A stretch of 49,743 nucleotides of DNA, from assembly GCA_000474255.1 (NCBI GenBank), contig BATO01000045.1, positions 1-49,743 of the forward strand, in the 5' to 3' direction. Made by a program: the position numbers and the translations under genes. Positions 1-9,041 of the stretch are shown here, in pieces. Origin of the DNA: Aquipseudomonas alcaligenes MRY13-0052 (GTDB lineage: Bacteria; Pseudomonadota; Gammaproteobacteria; Pseudomonadales; Pseudomonadaceae). Under the pieces are notes generated by a model. It saw only the letters and a list, made by a program, of their open reading frames with translations. It had not been told where the DNA came from and did no database searches. Numbering within the stretch: position 1 is the first letter of the stretch; every line of letters begins with the position of its first letter.

Positions 1-519
1 GGTCGCCGGGCTGCAGGCTGCTCTGGCGCAGGGCATGCAGGGCCACGGCGGCCGGTTCCAGCACGGCGGCCTGGCGCAGGCTCACGCCAGCCGGCAGGCG
101 GTGCAGCATGTAGGCCGGCACCCGGGCGCGCTCGGCGAAGCCGCCATCGCCCATCAGGCCGATAAAGCCCATGGAACTGCACAGGTTGTACTGGCCCGCG
201 CGGCAGTAGCGGCAATCACCGCAGCGGTAGATGGGCTCCACCGCTACCCGGTCGCCGACCGTGAAGCCCTGCACCCCGGCGCCCAGTGCGGTGACCACGC
301 CACTGAACTCGTGGCCCAGGGTCAGCGGCGCGCGGCAGCCGGACAGCGGGTGCGGCTGCTGCTGGGGAATGGAGTGCGGGCCGTCCTGGTACTCGTGCAG
401 GTCGCTGCCGCAGATGCCGCAATAGGCCACCTTGAGTTCCACCTCGCCGGGGCCGGCGGGGGGATGTCGAGGGCGTCCAGGCGCAGGTCCCGGGCGCCAT
501 GCCAGCGCAATGCGTTCAT
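1..519 (-). CDS. zinc-dependent alcohol/2,3-butanediol-type dehydrogenase, N-terminal part, frameshifted
   Basis: Medium-chain dehydrogenase cut by the left edge of the window. Read leftward it shows the GICGSDLHEY catalytic-zinc motif, GHEFSG, and a structural-zinc cysteine cluster (C-x2-C-x2-C-x7-C, CGDCRYC...C). The layout, including a PHPLSG insertion before the GHE motif, resembles BdhA-type 2,3-butanediol dehydrogenases; the true substrate is not known. The ATG (517-519) overlaps the stop of the upstream transporter gene as TGATG, so the start is firm. After about 20 codons the frame must shift by one base to continue into the conserved sequence. The likely site is the run of six G at 458-463, where one G is missing. 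It is either a real lesion or a homopolymer under-call. Confidence 0.8.
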
Positions 520-1790
520 CAGGGTTGTCCTTGCAGGTTGGCGGTGTCGGCGAGAGGGCGGCCGGCCTTGCGGGCCAGCACCGTGGGCGCGGTTTCCTTG
601 AGGAACAGCGAGAGCAGGGCGGCCAACAGGGCACCGCCGCAGCTCATCCACATGACGATGGAGAGGCCGTAGCGGTCGGCCGCGAAGCCGGCGATGGTCG
701 GGGCGATGAAGCCGCCCACCAGCTCGCCGATGCCCATGATCAGCCCCAGGGCGGTGGCGATGACGCCGCGCGGCACCGTCTCCGCCGGGATGGTGGCCAT
801 GAACAGGGTGAAGCAGCCCAGGCCGGTGTAGGTCAGCAGCATCAGCGCGCCGAGGCTGAAGGGCGTGGGCGCATAGAGCAGGGCCAGCGGGCAGCAGGCG
901 GCGACCAGGGAGAACAGCACCAGGGTCGGGCGCCGGCCGATGCGGTCGGAGATCGCCGCCACGGCGAAGCCCCAGAACACCCAGGCCACGCCCAGGCAGC
1001 TCATGATCCCGCCCATGCTCGCCGGGCTGTAGCCACGCTGGCTGACCAGGAAGGTGGGGGTGAAGGAAATCAGCACGATGAACCAGGTGAGGAACACGCA
1101 ACTGATCAGGGTGCACAGCAGGATGTTGCGGCTCTTCAGCAGGGCCAGGCGGCCGCCGAGCCCAACGCCGTTGCCGGCCGTGCTGGCGTCGGGCTTGCGT
1201 GCCCTGTCGTCGGGGCGCACGTAGCGCCAGATCAGCCAGGCGATCAGCAGCCCCGGCACCAGGGAGATGACGAAGGCATGCCGCCAGCCGAAGGCCTCGG
1301 CCAGGCCGATCAGCACTGGTGGGCCGATCACCGCACCGAGCAGGCCGGCGGCCGAGCCCTGCAGCAGGCCCATGTTGAGGCCGCGGCGGTGGGGCGACGA
1401 GGCCTCCACCATCAGCGATTGCGACAGCGGCAGGATAGGCCCCTCGGCCAGCCCCATCACCCCACGGAACAGCAGCAGGCTGAGGAAGCCGCCCACCAGC
1501 CCGGACAGCGCCGAGCACAGCGAGAAGAGAATCACCGCCGCGATCAGCAGCGGCTTGCGCACGCCGTTGCGGTCGGACCAGAGGCCCACCAGGGCCCCGG
1601 ACACCGCCCAGGCCAGGGCCAGCACCGAAGACAGCATGCCCAGGTGGCGGTTGCCGAGCTGCAGCTCCTCGGCCATGAAGGGAAACAGGAAGGACAGTGC
1701 CAGGCGGTCGAAGAATACGAACCCGAAGGTGAGGAAGAGCACGCCGAGCAGTACGTTTTCGTACCGGGCGTTGGAGGTGGTGGGCGCCAT
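519..1790 (-). CDS. MFS transporter, anion:cation symporter-like
   Basis: A 423-residue inner-membrane protein with about twelve hydrophobic segments. The first loop has the FFDRLALSFLFPFM pattern common in ACS-type MFS carriers of organic acids, followed by GLWSDRNGVRKP, the usual loop 2-3 signature. The start is placed at 1790 because AGGAG lies about six bases upstream; an earlier in-frame ATG at 1829 would add a non-conserved, proline-rich extension. It sits between the cupin gene (43-bp gap) and the dehydrogenase gene (one-base overlap), so it very probably imports the substrate of that pathway. The substrate cannot be read from the sequence. Confidence 0.85.
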   Translation of the reverse strand: MAPTTSNARYENVLLGVLFLTFGFVFFDRLALSFLFPFMAEELQLGNRHLGMLSSVLALAWAVSGALVGLWSDRNGVRKPLLIAAVILFSLCSALSGLVGGFLSLLLFRGVMGLAEGPILPLSQSLMVEASSPHRRGLNMGLLQGSAAGLLGAVIGPPVLIGLAEAFGWRHAFVISLVPGLLIAWLIWRYVRPDDRARKPDASTAGNGVGLGGRLALLKSRNILLCTLISCVFLTWFIVLISFTPTFLVSQRGYSPASMGGIMSCLGVAWVFWGFAVAAISDRIGRRPTLVLFSLVAACCPLALLYAPTPFSLGALMLLTYTGLGCFTLFMATIPAETVPRGVIATALGLIMGIGELVGGFIAPTIAGFAADRYGLSIVMWMSCGGALLAALLSLFLKETAPTVLARKAGRPLADTANLQGQP

Positions 1791-1833
1791 GTCGTTCTCC
1801 TCCGGGGCCCGCGCGGGCGCCCCGGGCAAGGGG

Positions 1834-2367
1834 TCAGCGGAACAGGGAGTCGATGTAGGCGGCGCCGAGGCCGATCTTCTCGTAGTGCTCGCGGCACATG
1901 GCGATGTAGGAGTGCACGTCGAAGTAGCCCTCCGGCTCGCCGCGCTCGTCGAGCCAGATCAGCGGGCCCTTGACGATGAAGAAGGCGCGCATGGGTTCCT
2001 CGTGCTCATAGGCCACCAGGGTGTGGCCCTCGCCGGGCGTCTCGTAGACGAAGTCGCCGGCGGTGGCGGTCCAGTCGTGCTCCAGGTAGCCCCACTTGCC
2101 GGAGAGGGTGTAGGCGAAGACTTCGTGAGGGTGGTAGTGGCGGTTAACCAGGCCGGCGCTGCGGGCCATGAGGATGTCGCACCAGCGGTTCTCGCTCGGC
2201 GAGATCCACAGCGGGCGCGAGGACACCGTCTCGGTGAAGGGCACGTAGAGGCTCAGGTCGTCGCTCGCTGCGTTGGGCAGGTACACCTCGGGCTTGGCGT
2301 CGGGCTTGAAGCAGTTGGGGATGGCTTGCAGGTCTTTCCAGAATTCGTTGCGGGCAGGCTCGGCCAT
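1834..2367 (-). CDS. cupin protein, 2,4'-dihydroxyacetophenone dioxygenase family
   Basis: A 177-residue single-domain cupin. RHYHPHEVFAYTLSG (76-90) and GEGHTL (112-117) supply the metal-binding residues: His77, His79, Glu96 and His115 fall where 2,4'-dihydroxyacetophenone dioxygenase-type enzymes hold their metal. Family members cleave a carbon-carbon bond next to a carbonyl with O2. The substrate here is inferred only at family level. It is the first gene of a leftward group with an MFS carrier and a dehydrogenase, and it is divergent from an AraC-type regulator, which suggests an inducible route for a ketone, diol or aryl-ketone. Confidence 0.8.
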   Translation of the reverse strand: MAEPARNEFWKDLQAIPNCFKPDAKPEVYLPNAASDDLSLYVPFTETVSSRPLWISPSENRWCDILMARSAGLVNRHYHPHEVFAYTLSGKWGYLEHDWTATAGDFVYETPGEGHTLVAYEHEEPMRAFFIVKGPLIWLDERGEPEGYFDVHSYIAMCREHYEKIGLGAAYIDSLFR

Positions 2368-2521
2368 GTTCCAGTCTCGTTGTTGTTATGGACTGGGGCC
2401 GACTCTAGAGGGCGCGGCGGCAGCGGGTTTGATCGCCTCGGCCCTGTTGTTTGCGCTTTTCGGACAGGGCCCGGGCAGCGGGCGGGGGGCGATTGACGGC
2501 GGGCAGCGTTCAGATGTTAAT

Positions 2522-2566
2522 GACCGGGCGTCGCCCACACCCACAGAGGATGCGCGACGCCCGGTC
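2522..2566. promoter_or_regulatory. 13-bp perfect inverted repeat in the cupin/araC divergent region
   Basis: GACCGGGCGTCGC (2522-2534) is repeated in inverse complement at 2554-2566, with a 19-base spacer. It lies about 60 bases before the regulator's start codon and about 150 bases from the cupin start. As RNA it would form a strong hairpin in the 5' leader of the regulator gene; as DNA it could be an operator. No T-tract follows, so a simple terminator is unlikely. Confidence 0.5.
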
Positions 2567-2629
2567 CCCGGGAGCTGCCGATGTTTGGCCCGGGGGTTCG
2601 ATCCGCGGCGACCCACGAGAACAATAAGA

Positions 2630-3601
2630 ATGACCACACCCGCCTTGCTCGAGACCCGGCGAGCCAGTACCTGCGACATCCCGGTCGAACAGCGCCTGAG
2701 GTTTTGGGAGCAGTACAACGCCTCCATCCTCGTCGGCCTCAAATGCTCCTCCTATGCCGACGGTGGCCTGGCCGCCTCGCAATCCAACCTCGAACTGGGC
2801 GCCATTAGCCTGGCCCTGGTGCGCGGCAACCAGCACGTGGTGGAGCGGGACTGCTCGATGATCCGCTCGGTGCCCAAGGAATCGGTGTTCGTCTCCCTGG
2901 TGCAGGAAAGCCGCTCGTTCTTCTACCAGGGCGAGGGCTGCACCCTGCTGGAGCCGGGGGAGATGATCATCTACCGCACCGACAAGCCCTACCTGTTCGG
3001 CTTCTCCGGCGCCATGCGCCAGTTCATCTTCGACATCCCCCAGGACCTGTTCGGCGAACGCTGCCTCGGCCGCCTCGACGGCCCGCTCAAGGTGGGCGCG
3101 GAAACCCGCCTGCAACGCCTGCTCACCCGCACCCTCTGCGAGCGCACCCAGGGCTTCTTCCAGCGCCCCGCCAACCGCGAGGCCGAGCACTTCGAAGACG
3201 ACGCGCTGGAGCTGCTCTCCAGCATCATCGCCGGCAGCACCGGCGAACACCGCGTCAGCGCCCAGGGCGCCTCCTATCTACTGGCCGCCAAACGCCTGAT
3301 CGCCGAGCAACTGGGCGACTCGGCCCTCAGCTGCGAGCGCGTCGCCCAGGGCATCGGCATCTCCGTGCGCCACCTCACCCGCCTGTTCGCCCAGGAAGGC
3401 GGCTCACCCAGCCGCTACATCGCCGAACGCCGCCTCGAACTCGCCCACCGCCTGCTCAGCAGCCCGCAGGCCAATGGCCTGGATATCAGCGAGGTGGCCT
3501 ACCGGCACGGCTATTCGAGCCAGGCGCATTTCGCGCGGAGCTTCAAGGCGAGGTATGGGCGGACGCCGAGTGAGGTGAGGGGGGAGGTGGGGGAGAGGTA
3601 G
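2630..3601 (+). CDS. AraC/XylS-family transcriptional regulator (FeaR-like layout)
   Basis: A 323-residue regulator. The first 200 residues look like the AraC-binding-like ligand domain of FeaR-type proteins, and the last 100 contain two helix-turn-helix units (CERVAQGIGISVRHLTRLF and ISEVAYRHGYSSQAHFARSF). The start MTTPALLE at 2630 is chosen because residues encoded upstream are low-complexity and would run through the inverted repeat. The gene is divergent from the cupin-MFS-dehydrogenase group, which it most likely activates in response to the substrate. The GC-rich chromosomal composition stops almost exactly at its stop codon, where the AT-rich island begins. Confidence 0.88.
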   Translation: MTTPALLETRRASTCDIPVEQRLRFWEQYNASILVGLKCSSYADGGLAASQSNLELGAISLALVRGNQHVVERDCSMIRSVPKESVFVSLVQESRSFFYQGEGCTLLEPGEMIIYRTDKPYLFGFSGAMRQFIFDIPQDLFGERCLGRLDGPLKVGAETRLQRLLTRTLCERTQGFFQRPANREAEHFEDDALELLSSIIAGSTGEHRVSAQGASYLLAAKRLIAEQLGDSALSCERVAQGIGISVRHLTRLFAQEGGSPSRYIAERRLELAHRLLSSPQANGLDISEVAYRHGYSSQAHFARSFKARYGRTPSEVRGEVGER

Positions 3602-3947
3602 GAGGCTGCCATGCTTGGCTGTTCGTAATTGCATGTTCAGTATCATCAGCGAGAGTTGCAACTGCTCGCTGATGGTGTTCTGTCCAGCCATTCCAGTAGT
3701 TGTGATCCACCATGCCGCCGATCCTAACTCACCCTTAAAATAGCTAGGCAACTGGTTGCCGCAGAAGTGAAGCGAGTAACTGCTGCCTGCAAATATTTAG
3801 CTGCAGAGTAAAATCTGACTTGATGGCGTGTATGTACTGGTCTCTGCTAGTACGTTTACTCGCTCCGGCTATCTCCAATTAACCGTAATCGACAGAGTAA
3901 GGGCTAGGGAGGCCTAAAGCTATGCACTAGTCATAAGTCCGCGTAAG
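3602..3947. other. intergenic region at the left edge of the AT-rich island
   Basis: No supported gene. It lies between the convergent ends of the araC-type gene and the large ATPase gene. Composition changes here from GC-rich to AT-rich. Apart from the hairpin at 3644-3674 it contains no tRNA, integrase remnant or clear attachment repeat that could be recognised by eye. Confidence 0.6.
3644..3674. terminator. hairpin, possible bidirectional terminator or island boundary element
   Basis: CATCAGCGAG (3644-3653) pairs perfectly with CTCGCTGATG (3665-3674) around an 11-base loop that itself holds the palindrome AGTTGCAACT. It lies 42 bases after the araC-type stop. No T-rich tail is seen, so the terminator role is tentative. 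Confidence 0.4.
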
Positions 3948-6900
3948 TTAGCTAGAAACTCTGCGTGTTCGGATCAGTGACTCACGGAGGTAATATGCTC
4001 TAGCAGAGCCCGTCTCTATTATTCCCGTAAGGAGATCCAAGCAAGCTTCGTACATTTTAAGGCTAAGCTTGTCAGTGAGCTTAAAAAGCTTTGCGATTGC
4101 CATTTCTAGGCAATATGCAGAATTTCCTTGAGACGTCAGAATGCTCGTATTCTTCCTGTACTCAGCTGCCAAAATATGAATGCCCCTATCAAAAAACAAG
4201 TCGGGAAATTGATACATGAGCGAGCACAGCGACTCAAAAACCAAGCTGTTGCATGCTGAGCGCCTACAAAATTCAAGCAAGTATTGCGCTCCTGTCCTTA
4301 TAGCTTTAATCCGGTTAGGGTGCTTTTGATACACTTCGTCACTGTAGAGCATTCCGCGTAAAAAAATATTTAGATCATTCTGAAGGCCTGAGTAAGGTGT
4401 ATATACAGCATTGAGCGCAATTTCATGCAGCTGAGCTTCCAATAAGCACCAGAGCTCCCACATGCCCTCATAGTCTGACTGTTGCTCCATAGCAGTATCG
4501 AATCGAAGCTTAACAAGATATATAAAGCTAGGAGCTTGTTGGCATCCTGCTAGCAGGAGATCACGAATGGGCTTGAAATTATCATTTTTGCTGGCAATGA
4601 CATGTTCGGCCAAGCAATTCTGTATAGCCACAGTCACATCATGATTCAAACGAAGTGATCGATTTGATGAGCGCTTCTTTTGTTCATTTTCATTGTCATA
4701 AACTATCGAGACGGTCTTGTGTAAGAGATTGATATGGTTATCACGATAGTTGCCGAGAGGGAGCATCAGTATTGGAATATGGATGCGCCACAATGAGTGA
4801 GATTCCGGTGTGATTTCAGATGGGGAAAACTCAAATTCTGCTCTGATAATCTTCTCTCGAAACTCTGAAACAAGCGCGCTCCATTCGCTAGGCGGTGTGT
4901 CGGGATCGCTACTTGGAAGCGCTCGCACGGACGTGCAGTGCGTAAGCTCAAAGCGTGCAAATTCCAACGCTCCACTAATACAGCTGTTAGCAAAACTCTC
5001 ATCCATGCTCCAAAGGTAATCACGTATTCCTTTAGCAGCAGACGCACATACATGTATGTTGACATGCGTTATTGCCGTAGCGATTGCATAATAAATCTCT
5101 TCGCGCGGCTCTGGATCAAGCTCAAGTTCCAGCAGTTTCGCAAGAACGTACGCACAAGCGACAGCTCCATTAGAATCGGTAGCATCGACCGCCATATGGT
5201 CGCCACTGTCGTCCGAATTCAAGTGGATTACTTGAGTTATCACCTCCAAGCACCAGTTAACATCCTCAGCTGACAGGGCGTCAAAGTAATCTCTTACTGC
5301 AACTGCAGCCGTAGTAGTAATCGCACCTAGTGCCATTGTTTCAAAGCGCCCAACTTCTCCCTTAATTAGAATATCCAGGATTTTCCTTGCATCTGCGATA
5401 GCTTCGTCGACTCCAATCAGTCCAGAGCTGCTAGTTTCATTGTTTTCAAATTTCTTCCTAGACCACAGATAGAGTCGCTGGACGGAAAAATCATGAGCAT
5501 GAATTTCCTGGTGTTCCCGCTGTGCCTGCTGAAGATCTTCGCTAAGGGGCTGAGTGGATTGGAAAATGATCCTATTGTTTTCCTCGTCCGGAACAGCCTC
5601 CCAGTTTCGCGTATCAACTCGATGAACCAAGAACTTCAGGCTAGTGCTTTCACCTGCCTCCGCAAGAGCGCTCAGCTCATCAATAATCTCATACGCCGAA
5701 GATCTATGCTCTTCAATGAACTGAAATTTAACCAGTAATGCCTCTAGGGATTCCCCTCTCCAAGGCTTAAGAGCTGAATTTTTTCTCTCTTCAGCAAAGA
5801 ACTCAGACCAGGGATCGAAGCGCATCGCAAACCAGTTTATTTCCTGACTGCCTCTTTCCTCGAGTTGGCGAATTAGATCCAATGTGTAGAGATTGGTGCA
5901 TTTCAACAATGGGTACGCTGCACTGCCAACCTGCTTGGGAAACCCCACGGCTATAGAGGCAAGCACAGCAGTAGTTAATACGGAGTTACTGCTTTTCAAT
6001 ATGTATTCATATATCCAAGTAAGTTCACTCTTGGGTGGCGGGCTCTCTACATACTCAACTAACCAGTTCTCCAAGGCCATCAAGGCACATTGCAGCAAAT
6101 AAGGCACAGTGGAGTGGCCGCGATATCCTTTCCACAAATGAGGCGATGCAAAGAGGGATATCTGGGTTCCATCGTTAGCGCGAATCAGCGTCGATCGAAC
6201 CTCCATCTCATCTGGCATTTCCTGAAGTTGGTCTTCACAGTACTTGCCATACTTAGACGTCGCAAACTTCGCGGAGCAAGCGCGGCAAAGGTCTAGAATG
6301 AAATCTAGACCTTTGCGGGGATGATGTTGCAGCAGGTACTTAAATGGACCTCTCAAGCCACTTGCAGGAAAATAGTCTCTTTCATTTTGCAGGCCGTAAG
6401 CTTCATCCAGACCCATTCCGGATAAAGGGCGATAGCCACCCAGGTCATTGTCATCTGTTTCAGGCTGTAACCATTCATGCCTGGCAAGCCGCATAATGAA
6501 GTCAGGGTGATGCCGGCAGAGCATGGGAGCCAAATCGCTAGCAAGAGCCAACCTGACAAGCTCCTCCACATAGTTGGGGCGGTCGCGCCTTAGATTTGAT
6601 GCAAATACATTGTGCTCTGCCAGTGCATTGAACTCATCAGGTATAGCCGGAACTACTTTCAGCAGGACTTTTAGGGCCTTGGTTCGTAGCTTCTCTCTTT
6701 TATACGAATCTACCCATTCAAGTAAGAATAAGCAGATGCCACCAACCGCAGGTGCCTCTGCGGGTAGTTTACTCCAGATGCTTATAATATCCGACCATGA
6801 GTAAGCTACCTCTACAACATGAGGGAGAACTGACTCAGACAAAGACGCTTTATTCGAGAATATGAAATTTATCAGTGCCTCCCACCCGCGACCATATGGT

Positions 6901-9041
6901 TTCAAAAATAGCAAGAATCCAGAGTCAGAATTTTTATTCGGATAGCCGTTTGCACCTTCTATAGGGCGCTGGCAAGCAATACGCAGTATGAAGCTGAATC
7001 TAATTAGTAGGCTGCATTGATTGGCTAATAATTTGTCTTGCAGCAGATTAAAAAATTTAGATGGGTCAGGACTTAACAATATGGTGGCAACAACTTCATC
7101 TTTCCAGTGGCTGGCAATATCATCCGCCGTTAGTATGCTTTCGATCAGGTCTGTCAATTCAGCTTCAGTTGCAAGCTTGAAACCCATCCATAAGCGGAGT
7201 CCGCGACCAATTGCGGGCTCACTTCCGATTGCGGCTAGAAAGTTATTCGGCGACCCCAAATTCGCTAAGTATTCGTTTTCAATGAATTCGCCGAGAGCCC
7301 AGTCCTCCAATACATCATGAGAGGGGCTTATCAAAGAGGTACGGGCATCGCGGCGAATAAGATTATCTTCTTCCAGCTTGGCCACAACCGCAGGATCAAA
7401 ACCTGTATCAGGTACGCCAAATACCATTCGTTTTGCTCGCAGCTTTGCCACCTCAATAAAAGTAACTCTGCGCCGAATGGGCATTCCATTTCTGCGATCC
7501 GATTGTCTTTCAATGACCGAATTCCAGACAATTTTTCGGAAGTCGCCCTCGGTACTGCTGAACTCAAATTTGGCATCATTTGCAAGCGCGCGAACAGCAA
7601 GATCAATAAAGAACGGATTGTGTAAGAGCTCTGAGATGGCTGGATTACCCGTTAACTGCCGCAGCTCAGAAACATTATTACAGATCTCTTCAACTTGTCC
7701 ATCGGTGAAGCCTGGAATCTTTACGCTCTTAAAGTTCAAGCCGCAGGGTTGAAGGTAATTAAATGCCAGCTGCTGGTATGCATAATCGCGTCCTGTCGCA
7801 ATCACGCACCACCCCCCTTGCAGTTTTATGAAATTCAATAGATCTATAAAGGCTGCCGAGTTATTGAGCTCTAATATTTTTTCAATCGACTCAATGATCA
7901 GAATTTTTTCTTTAAGGAGAGAGAAATGACTCGCCAATTGGCGTAGGTCTGAGCTCATCCCCATAGATGCAAACACATCATTAAGATGGGGCTTGTCGAA
8001 ATCCTCGGCCCTGACGTAGAAGGTGGCCGCGCTAGAATCTCTGGACTGTACATAGTCTTTGACAACGCCAGATTTACCGGCGCCCCGTTCGCCGGTAACG
8101 AATACGAATCCACCTTCTTCGTAAGAGTCGCGTATCTCTTCAATAATATCCTCTCGGGATACATGGTTCCCGCATATTGAATTAGAAATGCCTAGGCATA
8201 TATGGCGGCTTCTCTCCTGTAGCTTATCTATATCCGCTTCAAATGACTGAGTTACTCTGGCTCTGAATAAAGAACTCAAATCGGCAGGAATGTTATCGAC
8301 TGTTAGTGTGCCTGCATTCTGGTTGAACTCTTGAGCGGTTGTTACAATCTGTGCCAAAACTGCTGAAGGTGGTAGGTCAGAGTGTTGACGAATGAGCGAG
8401 CCAAGCATTGCGGCTGTAACTGATGCCGTTTGATCAAGATCATATGAGATAAGATGGAATACCTTTAGGAACTCCCAGAATTCATTGTCTGGCAATGCGT
8501 CGCCATTTGCCCGATTTAGTTGCGTTCTGAAAGCCCTTAGTCGTTCCTCTTTCTTAGTGCTTGTGAAGCCTTTAGTTGCTGTTTTTTTGATAAATTCATC
8601 GGCGTTTGATGAATGGCGAGCCCACTCAAGTATGGGAATAGTGCTGGCAAGATCGACCTTGGTCAATGGGCCAGTAACAAGCGCAATGGAGTCGAGATTT
8701 TTATTGAAGCCTTGGCTATTGAAGTCTTTCCATGCGGCGAAAATAACTTCGGCAAATACAGACTCTTCAGAGTCGCTTATCGTTATTTCATGTTTAATTT
8801 GAATGCGCAGATTTCGCTTGTTATTGATTGAGTCTTCAGAGATGACAAGTAAATCATCTGTGTGCACTCCGGCATATCTATTCTGGAAGCTAATTTCCTT
8901 TACTCGAGCATTGATAGGCATGCATGGGATAGGTGTTCCAGCTAGAAGCGCGACTAGAAATGAAGCCTGTACCCGGCTTTCAAAATTAACGCCACCACCT
9001 CCAGTGGAAAATGGATTACTTTGCTCTTTCAGCTCAGCCAT
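3948..9041 (-). CDS. large STAND/NACHT-like NTPase with N-terminal nuclease-like domain, putative antiviral sensor
   Basis: A 1697-residue protein, the only gene of the AT-rich island. Residues 1-115 look like a Cap4/PD-(D/E)xK nuclease: FSTGGGGVNFE (Glu21), TDDLLV (Asp62-Asp63) and QIKH (Gln81, Lys83), followed by VFAEVIFAAWKDF. A P-loop GERGAGKS lies at 317-324, a Walker B-like ILIIES at 380-385, IATGRD at 414-419, and the STAND-type LLHNPFFIDL at 472-481. From about 520 to the end the protein is helical and leucine-rich, without enzyme motifs, as expected of a HEAT/TPR-like sensor. Nuclease-STAND-sensor order and size match Avs (AVAST) defence proteins, which recognise phage proteins and then cut DNA. 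A GGAGAG lies eight bases before the ATG. Assignment to a named Avs type cannot be made by eye. Low GC against its neighbours indicates horizontal transfer. Confidence 0.8.
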   Translation of the reverse strand: MAELKEQSNPFSTGGGGVNFESRVQASFLVALLAGTPIPCMPINARVKEISFQNRYAGVHTDDLLVISEDSINNKRNLRIQIKHEITISDSEESVFAEVIFAAWKDFNSQGFNKNLDSIALVTGPLTKVDLASTIPILEWARHSSNADEFIKKTATKGFTSTKKEERLRAFRTQLNRANGDALPDNEFWEFLKVFHLISYDLDQTASVTAAMLGSLIRQHSDLPPSAVLAQIVTTAQEFNQNAGTLTVDNIPADLSSLFRARVTQSFEADIDKLQERSRHICLGISNSICGNHVSREDIIEEIRDSYEEGGFVFVTGERGAGKSGVVKDYVQSRDSSAATFYVRAEDFDKPHLNDVFASMGMSSDLRQLASHFSLLKEKILIIESIEKILELNNSAAFIDLLNFIKLQGGWCVIATGRDYAYQQLAFNYLQPCGLNFKSVKIPGFTDGQVEEICNNVSELRQLTGNPAISELLHNPFFIDLAVRALANDAKFEFSSTEGDFRKIVWNSVIERQSDRRNGMPIRRRVTFIEVAKLRAKRMVFGVPDTGFDPAVVAKLEEDNLIRRDARTSLISPSHDVLEDWALGEFIENEYLANLGSPNNFLAAIGSEPAIGRGLRLWMGFKLATEAELTDLIESILTADDIASHWKDEVVATILLSPDPSKFFNLLQDKLLANQCSLLIRFSFILRIACQRPIEGANGYPNKNSDSGFLLFLKPYGRGWEALINFIFSNKASLSESVLPHVVEVAYSWSDIISIWSKLPAEAPAVGGICLFLLEWVDSYKREKLRTKALKVLLKVVPAIPDEFNALAEHNVFASNLRRDRPNYVEELVRLALASDLAPMLCRHHPDFIMRLARHEWLQPETDDNDLGGYRPLSGMGLDEAYGLQNERDYFPASGLRGPFKYLLQHHPRKGLDFILDLCRACSAKFATSKYGKYCEDQLQEMPDEMEVRSTLIRANDGTQISLFASPHLWKGYRGHSTVPYLLQCALMALENWLVEYVESPPPKSELTWIYEYILKSSNSVLTTAVLASIAVGFPKQVGSAAYPLLKCTNLYTLDLIRQLEERGSQEINWFAMRFDPWSEFFAEERKNSALKPWRGESLEALLVKFQFIEEHRSSAYEIIDELSALAEAGESTSLKFLVHRVDTRNWEAVPDEENNRIIFQSTQPLSEDLQQAQREHQEIHAHDFSVQRLYLWSRKKFENNETSSSGLIGVDEAIADARKILDILIKGEVGRFETMALGAITTTAAVAVRDYFDALSAEDVNWCLEVITQVIHLNSDDSGDHMAVDATDSNGAVACAYVLAKLLELELDPEPREEIYYAIATAITHVNIHVCASAAKGIRDYLWSMDESFANSCISGALEFARFELTHCTSVRALPSSDPDTPPSEWSALVSEFREKIIRAEFEFSPSEITPESHSLWRIHIPILMLPLGNYRDNHINLLHKTVSIVYDNENEQKKRSSNRSLRLNHDVTVAIQNCLAEHVIASKNDNFKPIRDLLLAGCQQAPSFIYLVKLRFDTAMEQQSDYEGMWELWCLLEAQLHEIALNAVYTPYSGLQNDLNIFLRGMLYSDEVYQKHPNRIKAIRTGAQYLLEFCRRSACNSLVFESLCSLMYQFPDLFFDRGIHILAAEYRKNTSILTSQGNSAYCLEMAIAKLFKLTDKLSLKMYEACLDLLTGIIETGSARAYYLRESLIRTRRVSS

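Noticed and set aside
3404..3751. 115-codon minus-strand ORF overlapping the end of the araC gene, possible transposase remnant
   Set aside because: Most of it is antisense to the araC gene and the remainder matches no transposase motif I recognise.
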